Below are positions 57,525-64,000 of a DNA stretch of 64,000 nt, piece after piece (within the stretch, counting starts at the first letter, position 1; each line of letters begins with the position of its first letter). A model generated the notes under the pieces. The model had not been told where the DNA came from. It did not search any database and saw only the letters and a list, made by a program, of their open reading frames with translations. The translations under genes and the position numbers were made by a program. Origin of the DNA: Nemertoderma westbladi (taxonomy: Eukaryota > Xenacoelomorpha > Nemertodermatida > Nemertodermatidae); the NCBI GenBank assembly GCA_032718475.1, contig JAUCBJ010004507.1:1-64000 (forward strand). The letters run 5' to 3'.

Positions 57525-59291
57525 TCATTGCCCATTGAGTATTGGCATTTTAGAATCGGTTCTTTTTCGAGAAGTTAATCTTGTGAAGAGTTCATGCAGG
57601 GTACTTCTCAAAACCTTGTTCCGCAGGGCATAAAGGATTGGATTGAATGTTGCATTGGCGTAAACGAGCCAAACGGGTATATCGAAAGAATAACACCGCG
57701 ATATGTCATCTTTCCAATGTACAACCCAAGAGATGGTGTACGGGATTTGGCATATTATATAAACTGTTACTAATATCACAATCGTATGCGCAACTCTGCG
57801 GTCCCGATTGAATCGGTTTTGGAGTTTACGTTGTTGCCTGATTACACCGGGTGGTTGACTGGTAAGTTCTGCAATCTCAAATGTGTCTGTTCGATATCTA
57901 TGGCCTTTCTTGTCTGATAGCCTTGTTAATCCATAATTTTCTTCAGTGGGATCATTTGATGTCGACTTGTTTCTTCGTAGTGTCCCAGGCCAAGCATACT
58001 CCACAATGTCTTCCATGTCATCATTATCAACTACAATGTTGTCTTCTTGTAAAACCTTCTCCCTTAATGACATCCATTCTAAAACATCATCTTCACCTGA
58101 AGGCAATGCTTTTACCAACAGAGTAACTTGTCGAAGTCGAATAGTAACATCATTCATCATATCTTCTATGAAATCACCTTCATTAACATATATTACTTTA
58201 TTTGTAAGGAAGTTATACTGCGCGCTGCTTTCCCTTGCCCCAATGGGTTCTTCCTCTTGTTCCTGTTCCATAGGTTTTGATATTTCCTGTGCAATATTAT
58301 TTTCCTCATCACCTTCTCCGAGTATATTTATGGTGGAGACCGCCCGATCGTGTGGGCGTGATTTGTGAGATCTATATCTAACTCGAGGAGATCCGCTCAT
58401 CCTATGTCCGAGATTCTGAAGCTGCTTTGTAAACATAAAACTACTTCTCTTTGGCAATCTTTCTGTTGTGGCTGCCGCCACCGGCTGACTTTGTGAGGCA
58501 ACAATATTTGGAAAGATTGGTGGGGGTGTTGTTGGGAAGGAATGGCGGTTGAGTTTCAGTGCATTCCTATGTATGGCGAGGTAGACTCCTCTGTTAAGTA
58601 TAACAAGAATTATTAGAGGGAAGTAAGTGAATGTTACTGCGGCTATCCCTCGAAAAACCCCATTCTCAATCCACTCTTCTCTGCAACCTTTACTTATCGC
58701 AGGGCTGGAGGGTTCACTACCCGCTGCTATATAAATCGCATTCCAGAATACTGTTGGTATCCCATATACTATTAGAGGTATAACCCAACTGGAAGCTAAC
58801 AGGGAGCCAATCACGGTGTATTTACGTCGGTATGTGTGCAATCGTGTGATACACATGTAGCGGTCAAAGGTAATCACGCATATGGTGAGACCACCGGCGG
58901 AAGTGCAAACGTAATCGCAGATCAACCATAACTTGCACCAACCAATCGGGGCTGCGTATGAGCAATCGTTTAAGAACAGCTTCGATACGTAACTGTAAGG
59001 TGCCACTACTAGAGACACAACGAAATCAGCGCATGCCAGTGATAGTATCGGTAGTTTACCTAATGTTCGCAGTCGTTTTTCGTAAACGAATGCCGTGATT
59101 ACTGAGCCATTAGTGAAGATCGCTGTTAATGTTAAAGGTACAGCTATCGCTAGAATTATCCATTTGCCCAAGTATGTGTATGAGCAGAATTCTTCTGTAT
59201 TTGTGACATTTATTTGGTTGCACGTGTACCCTTGGACTTCGTGTGGCGTTGTGTTGGCATTAAGGTTCAACATTCTGTCCATGTCCACCAA
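57525..59291 (-). CDS. Rhodopsin-family GPCR 3, single exon, long third intracellular loop
   Basis: A 588-residue receptor with N-terminal sequons NTT (13-15) and NVT (28-30), TM1 FTNGS (59-63), TM2 LACADF (85-90), TM3 end DRYMCITR (143-150), TM4 SWVIP, ECL2 Cys 203, TM5 YFPLIILVIL, TM6 IICQIPYTISW (512-522) and TM7 NPILY (550-554). ICL3 (about 240-500) includes an acidic Glu-rich stretch (335-350), the shared segment YNFLTNKVIY (359-368) with LLVKALPSGEDDVLEWM (391-407), and SQPPGVIRQQRK before TM6. The tail is basic. Closest to GPCR 2. The first Met is taken as the start; Met 4 or Met 7 is possible. Coupling and ligand cannot be read from the sequence. Confidence 0.92.
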   Translation of the reverse strand: MVDMDRMLNLNANTTPHEVQGYTCNQINVTNTEEFCSYTYLGKWIILAIAVPLTLTAIFTNGSVITAFVYEKRLRTLGKLPILSLACADFVVSLVVAPYSYVSKLFLNDCSYAAPIGWCKLWLICDYVCTSAGGLTICVITFDRYMCITRLHTYRRKYTVIGSLLASSWVIPLIVYGIPTVFWNAIYIAAGSEPSSPAISKGCREEWIENGVFRGIAAVTFTYFPLIILVILNRGVYLAIHRNALKLNRHSFPTTPPPIFPNIVASQSQPVAAATTERLPKRSSFMFTKQLQNLGHRMSGSPRVRYRSHKSRPHDRAVSTINILGEGDEENNIAQEISKPMEQEQEEEPIGARESSAQYNFLTNKVIYVNEGDFIEDMMNDVTIRLRQVTLLVKALPSGEDDVLEWMSLREKVLQEDNIVVDNDDMEDIVEYAWPGTLRRNKSTSNDPTEENYGLTRLSDKKGHRYRTDTFEIAELTSQPPGVIRQQRKLQNRFNRDRRVAHTIVILVTVYIICQIPYTISWVVHWKDDISRCYSFDIPVWLVYANATFNPILYALRNKVLRSTLHELFTRLTSRKRTDSKMPILNGQ

Positions 59292-59460
59292 AATACTGCA
59301 TGCACCTTTTACATTAGTATAAACAGTTCAGTTCATGACATTAATAATTCTAGAAAGTACCAATATTATGTACTCAATAATTTAATATGTACCGTTAATA
59401 TTATTTATCACTATTAATATCAACTACTTATTAAGTCCTCCAAGAGTGTGGGGCGAGCCT
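59292..59460. promoter_or_regulatory. 5' flank of GPCR 3 (promoter region by position)
   Basis: Short AT-rich stretch between the GPCR 3 start codon and the satellite-bearing element that begins near 59460. Several TATTAAT-type strings are present, but no specific motif can be claimed. As with GPCR 2, repeat-derived sequence begins within about 200 bases of the start codon. Confidence 0.3.
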
Positions 59461-59579
59461 TGGAGTCTGTGAGTCCAGAGGCGTAGCGAGGGGGAGGGGA
59501 CGTTCCCCCCGGGCACTCTCACCCAGGGGCGCTAAAATGTCAGGGAATTCTTGTAAAAATAGGACAAATCAGTGAAAAG

Positions 59580-60204
59580 TCAGGGATTGTGATACTGTAT
59601 TTGTGTCATAAAGTCAGGAATTGTGATACTCTATTTGTGTCATAAAGTCAGGGATTGTGATACTGTATTTGTGTCAGGGATTGTGATACTGTATTTGTGT
59701 CAGGGATTGTGATACTGTATTTGTGTCAGGGATTGTGATACTGTATTTGTGTCATAAAGTCAGGGATTGTGATACTGTATTTGTGTCAGGGATTGTGATA
59801 CTGTATTTGTGTCAGGGATTGTGATACTGTATTTGTGTCAGGGATTGTGATACTGTATTTGTGTCATAAAGTCAGGGATTGTGATACTGTATTTGTGTCA
59901 GGGATTGTGATACTGTATTTGTGTCAGGGATTGTGATACTGTATTTGTGTCATAAAGTCAGGGATTGTGATACTGTATTTGTGTCAGGGATTGTGATACT
60001 GTATTTGTGTCAGGGATTGTGATACTGTATTTGTGTCATAAAGTCAGGGATTGTGATACTGTATTTGTGTCATTAGTCAGGGATTGTGATACTGTATTTG
60101 TGTCATAGTCAGGGATTGTGATACTGTATTTGTGTCATAAAGTCAGGGATTGTGATACTGTATTTGTGTCATTAGTCAGGGATTGTGATACTGTATTTGT
60201 GTCA
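59580..60204 (+). repeat. 26-bp tandem repeat with an 8-bp optional insert
   Basis: About 22 units of TCAGGGATTGTGATACTGTA plus TTTGTG. Some units add TCATAAAG before the next unit, in a recurring order (one long, then two or three short), which indicates block duplication. A diverged first unit lies at 59539 (GTCAGGGAATTC). It is non-coding. Confidence 0.9.
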
Positions 60205-60205
60205 T

Positions 60206-60412
60206 TCAACTCATTAGCAAATATGTGGAAAACCTTTTTCTCTGCTCGTTTCGCTCGCCATTCAATATATTATAAGTGCACTGTGCTGGCTTGTCGACAA
60301 AATTGCGCCGCCACAACTCCCTATCACCCCTGACATTTGCTAGATCATCCGCATCTTCAAGGCCAGTGTCCTTTAAGATTCGTCTCAAGAAAGTCATGGG
60401 CTGTCCACCTAT
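60206..60412 (-). pseudogene. Probable C-terminal fragment of a LINE (RTE-like) reverse transcriptase
   Basis: The minus-strand frame reads GGQPMTFLRRILKDTGLEDA, then DDLANVRGDRELWRRNF, ending shortly after VDKPAQCTYNILN. The pattern G-x-P-x-T-F...D-T-G-L...L-x-x-x-x-x-D-R-x-x-W-R is typical of the C-terminal tail of RTE-like and related LINE proteins. It stands alone between two satellites with no reverse-transcriptase domain, so it is a 5'-truncated 3' end. It could also be a domesticated or host exon, but the context favours LINE debris. Confidence 0.5.
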
Positions 60413-60524
60413 GTAATAAATTATACTGTTAGATATATAATTTTTTAGAAAAAAACATCATAAATTAAATGTTAAAATTATTGGAGAGGGGGAGTGGCGG
60501 GGGGGGGGGGGGGATTATCTCAGC

Positions 60525-62615
60525 TTCTGTGTGAGCCTGGGGGGGGGTGCAGAAGGGCTCGCTACGCCTCTGTGTGAGCCTGGAGGGGGGCGCGCCAGAA
60601 GGGCTCGCTACGCCTCTGTGTGAGCCTGGAGGGGGGCGCACCAGAAGGGCTCGCTACGCCTCTGTGTGAGCCTTGAGGGGGGCGCGCCAGAAGGGCTCGC
60701 TACGCCTCTGTGTGAGCCGGGAGGGGGGGCGCGCCAGAAGGGCTCGCTATGGCTCTGTGTGAGCCTGGAGGGGGGCGCGCCAGAAGGGCTCGCTACGGCT
60801 CTGTGTGAGCCTGGGGGGGGGGGGGGGGCAGAAGGGCTCACTACGGCTCTGTGTGACCCTGGGGGGGGGGGGGGGGGCGCCAGAAGGGCTCGCTATGCCT
60901 CTGTGTGAGCCTGGAGGGGGGCGCGCCAGAAGGGCTCGCTACGCCTCTGTAAGCCTGGAGGGGGGTGCGCCAGAAGGGCTCGCTACGCCTCTGTGTGAGC
61001 CTGGCGGGGGGCGCGCCAGAAGGGCTCGCTACGCCTCTGTGTAAGCCTGGAGGGGGGCGCGCCAGAAGGGCTCGCTACGCCTCTGTGTGAGCCTGGAGGG
61101 GGGCGCGCCAGAAGGGCTCGCTACGCCTCTGTGTGAGCCTGGAGGGGGGCGCGCCAGAAGGGCTCGCTACACCTCTGTGTGAGCCTGGAGGGGGGCGTGC
61201 CAGAAGGGCTCGCTACGCCTCTGTGTGAGCCTGGAGGGAGGCGCGCCAGAAGGGCTCTCTACGCCTCTGTGTGAGCCTGGAGGGGGGCACGCCAGAAGGG
61301 CTCGCTACGCCTCTGTGTGAGCATGGAGGGGGGCGCGCCAGAAGGGCTCGCTACGCCTCTGTGTGAGCCTGGGGGGGGGGGCGCCAGAAGGGCTCGCTAC
61401 GCCTCTGTGTGAGCCTGGAGGGGGGCGTGCCAGAAGGGCTCGCTACGCCTCTGTGTGAGCCTGGAGGGGGCCTCGCCAGAAGGGCTCGCTACGCCTCTGT
61501 GTTACCCTGGAGGGGGGTGCGCCAGAAGGGCTCGCTACGCTACGCCTCTGTGTGAGCCTGGAGGGGGGCACGCCAGAAGGGCTCGCTACGCCTCTGTGTG
61601 AGCCTGGAGGGGGGCGCGCCAGAAAGGCTCGCTACGCCTCTGTGTGAGCCTGGAGGGGGGCGCGCCAGAAAGGCTCGCTACGCCTCTATGTGAGCCTGGA
61701 GGGGGGCGCGCCAGAAAGGCTCGCTACGCCTCTGTGTGAGCCTGGAGGGGGGCGCGCCAGAAGGGCTCGCTACGCCTCTGTGTGAGCCTGGAGGGGGGCG
61801 CGCCAGAAGGGCTCGCTACGCCTCTGTGTGAGCCTGGAGGGGGGCGCGCCAGAAAGGCTCGCTACGCCTCTGTGTGAGCCTGGAGGGGGGCGCGCCAGAA
61901 AGGCTCGCTACGCCTCTATGTGAGCCTGGAGGGGGGCGCGCCAGAAAGGCTCGCTACGCCTCTGTGTGAGCCTGGAGGGGGGCGCGCCAGAAGGGCTCGC
62001 TACGCCTCTGTGTGAGCCTGGAGGGGGGCGCGCCAGAAAGGCTCGCTACGCCTCTATGTGAGCCTGGAGGGGGCTCTCCAGAAAGGCTCGCTACGCCTCT
62101 GTGTGAGCCTGGAGGGGGGCGCGCCAGAAAGGCTCGCTACGCCTCTGTGTGAGCCTGGAGGGGGGCGCGCCAGAAAGGCTCGCTACGCCTCTATGTGAGC
62201 CTGGAGGGGGGCGCGCCAGAAAGGCTCGCTACGCCTCTGTGTGAGCCTGGAGGGGGGCGCGCCAGAAAGGCTCGCTACGCCTCTGTGTGAGCCTGGAGGG
62301 GGGCGCGCCAGAAAGGCTCGCTACGCCTCTGTGTGAGCCTGGAGGGGGGCGCGCCAGAAGGGCTCGCTACGCCTCTGTGTGAGCCTGGAGGGGGGCGCGC
62401 CAGAAGGGCTCGCTACGCCTCTGTGTGAGCCTTGAGGGGGGCGCGCCAGAAGGGCTCGCTACGCCTCTGTGTGAGCCTGGAGGGGGGCGCGCCAGAAGGG
62501 CTCGCTACGCCTCTGTGTGAGCCTGGAGGGGGGCGCGCCAGAAGGGCTCGCTACGCCTCTGTGTGAGCCTGGAGGGGGGCGCGCCAGAAGGGCTCGCTAC
62601 GCCTCTGTGTGAGCC
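60525..62615 (+). repeat. 46-bp GC-rich satellite, about 45 copies
   Basis: Units of GCCTGGAGGGGGGCGCGCCA, GAAGGGCTCGCTACGCCTCT and GTGTGA. Most units contain GGCGCGCC and a run of five or six G; early units have long G homopolymers (around 60500, 60822 and 60861). The second half alternates GAAGGGCTCG and GAAAGGCTCG in blocks. GC content and CpG density far exceed the rest of the window. Frames through it encode only repeats. Confidence 0.95.
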
Positions 62616-62980
62616 TTCGCATCTATTTGAGTTTGAAATTAAATGTATTTGCGGGTTTGGAATCCTCCAAGATCCCCTATACTAAGGTGGTCTTGGACTG
62701 GTCTTGGGGGTCTCCTACTCTAAGGACAAAGAATATCTGTTGAGCAAAAGTTTGTATAGAAAACTTATAATGTTAAAATATAAATGTTGACCCATGTTAT
62801 AGAAATTAATAGGCTCATGCTATATTGATCTGTTGAAGCAAATTTAATTCGTGGGGAATTATGATTTTGTCCCGTGGATTGTCGCTGTGACATGAACTGC
62901 CACTGTAGATATTCCCGGCATGTTAAAGTTTGTAGAGGTTTGTTTGAGAGTTTGTAAAATTCCTAAAAATCGTTTACACA
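62616..62980. other. Intergenic stretch
   Basis: AT-rich sequence with no gene recognised. It contains a short near-repeat (GGTGGTCTTGGACTGGTCTT). Confidence 0.4.
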
Positions 62981-62988
62981 CACACAGG

Positions 62989-63218
62989 TACGCAGCAATC
63001 TACGCCCTCACAATGTGCAACTATCGCCCGGCGGAAACCTTCGCCCACACGCAATCTTCGCCCGCGAGCAACCTTCGCCAAATAAACAATTATTGTTTTG
63101 GTTAGAAACAGCCGCCTCTGTAACCCGGGCGATGTTTCCCCCGGGCGAAGGTTGTACGCGGGCGAAGATTGGACGCGGGCGAAGGTTGTACGCGGGCGAA
63201 GATTGCACCCGACCCACA
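62989..63218. mobile_element. Small fold-back element with 17-bp subrepeat arms
   Basis: The right arm (63126-63215) has direct repeats of GGGCGAAGGTTGTACGC and GGGCGAAGATTGCAC. The left arm (62990-63070) holds the inverted equivalents (GCAATCTACGCCC, GCAATCTTCGCCCGCGAGCA, ACCTTCGCC). The loop is about 50 bp (AAATAAACAATTATTGTTTT). CACACACAG stands outside both ends (about 62979-62988 and 63216-63226), a possible 9-10-bp duplication, though CA repeats make this weak. No coding capacity. Confidence 0.6.
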
Positions 63219-64000
63219 CACACAGCTAGTTTTAGTTTGGTTGAGGTATACTAATGACAGGCATCACTACAACAGTTGCGTCACTACAACATTAATTACA
63301 ATTTTTTGGTACCCTTACTGTTGTACATATGGTTGATTCGGACCAGAAGGTTGGTAATTTGAATTTTATAATTTCGATAATTTGTATTCATGTCAAAGTG
63401 TAGCAATTTTCAATTAATTTAAACAAATTCGAGTATATATTTGTTTTAAATTAAACATATTCGAATATTCTTGTATATATATTTAGTGATTTAAAATTCA
63501 CACGGTAGAACTCGTAGAGCACACCAAATTAAGTATATAAACCTAAAAACTACAGTAGGCCCTATATCAAATAATTAAGGGGGGGGGGGTATACCCCCCC
63601 ATGAACCTGTTTTTAAAATGGCTGTCAATTAGTGTTAAATGATAATATTGCTAATTTTTGTCATTGTCAACCACTGTATGGAAGGCCAAATAGCCTTTAT
63701 AGTAAAATTTGAAAATTTATAGCCTCCCCCTAGCGGCTGGCGGCGGAATTAAAGATTTCACTAAAATTGCTACTAGTCCCTCAATTTCGGTCCAAATTTC
63801 TTGAAACCAACTTTTTTGGACTCAGCGTGATCGACTCTACAAAAGTTATCTTATAGAATTTTTAATTAGCCATTTTTATTTTAATTAATTAATTTAGCCC
63901 AGTAGGACAGGCCCGATAAGCATAGCCTATTCATTATTTAGTTGATCAAGAGTGGGTTGGTTTAACCCCGTCAACTAAATAAGTCATTGAGGTCTTTAAA
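63219..64000. other. AT-rich right edge with two perfect hairpins
   Basis: No gene is recognised. It contains a G11-TATA-C7 palindrome (63579-63600) and a 12-bp perfect inverted repeat, TTATTTAGTTGA and TCAACTAAATAA (about 63936-63985), with a ~25-base loop. Either could be a transposon end cut off by the window edge. Confidence 0.45.

Larger units (their letters stand above)
59460..62620. mobile_element. Candidate element holding two satellites between inverted 14-bp motifs
   Basis: AGAGGCGTAGCGAG at 59477-59490 is followed by a GC-rich stretch (ACGTTCCCCCCGGGCACTCT). The right-hand array ends with its reverse complement, CTCGCTACGCCTCT, near 62595. The same word is in every unit of the 46-bp satellite. 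The inner satellite may therefore have arisen by amplification of the right terminal sequence of a non-autonomous element. The element limits and the absence of a target duplication leave this tentative. Confidence 0.4.

Noticed and set aside
60608-61044. Pro/Gly-rich open frames on both strands
   Set aside because: They arise from the GC-rich 46-bp satellite and G homopolymers; no independent evidence of coding.
62920-63254. Overlapping short frames rich in Arg/Pro/Ser
   Set aside because: They are products of the 17-bp subrepeats of the small fold-back element.

Overview
The window looks like nuclear DNA of a marine lophotrochozoan animal, most likely a mollusc. The reasons are single-exon rhodopsin-family GPCRs of an invertebrate type, several non-LTR retrotransposon lineages, a Penelope-like reverse transcriptase, tRNA-derived repeats, and a very high tandem-repeat load. 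The species assignment is inference; no rRNA or mitochondrial marker is present. Roughly half of the 64 kb is tandem repeat: seven unrelated families with units of about 53, 51, 26, 23, 52, 26 and 46 bp.

Layout. 1-605: 3' end of a decayed LINE (A') and its trailing sequence. 615-12011: an 11.4-kb fold-back DNA transposon. Its inverted arms are arrays of a ~53-bp unit, and the 9-bp duplication GGAAATTAC lies directly outside both ends (606-614 and 12012-12020). A LINE (A, plus strand) sits in its left arm, a second LINE (B, minus strand, with a Ulp1-like protease remnant, gag-like ORF1, endonuclease and reverse transcriptase) sits inside LINE A, and a short A-tailed insert sits in its right arm. 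12216-13790 (minus): an unrecognised single-exon gene with a helical N-terminus and a probable beta-propeller. 15490-16460: a smaller fold-back-like element with 17-bp subrepeats. 16954-17147 (plus): a probable internal exon, perhaps macro-domain-like. 17235-17500: a dispersed repeat with a tRNA-like pol III promoter.

Three paralogous GPCR genes, all on the minus strand and all intronless, lie at 17822-19480, 32012-33679 and 57525-59291. Each has a very long third intracellular loop carrying a conserved segment that I do not recognise. The spaces between them are filled by satellites: a 51-bp satellite (20.65-30.6 kb), a 26-bp satellite starting about 140 bp upstream of the second GPCR start codon (33.8-37.5 kb), a 23-bp satellite (38.8-44.85 kb) and a 52-bp satellite (47.4-55.3 kb). 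Between them are a tRNA-like repeat that contains a complete hammerhead ribozyme motif (38.56-38.61 kb, minus), another fold-back-like element (44.85-47.12 kb), and a dead Penelope-like reverse transcriptase (55.5-56.7 kb) whose YVDD tyrosine codon has become a stop.

The right end (59.45-62.62 kb) has two GC-contrasting satellites between inverted copies of a 14-bp motif, then a ~235-bp fold-back whose arms are 17-bp subrepeats. The genes likely to encode host proteins are the three GPCRs, the propeller-like protein and the isolated exon; nearly everything else is mobile or tandemly repeated. The recurring theme is fold-back elements whose arms are made of short subrepeats: one strong case and three or four weaker ones.
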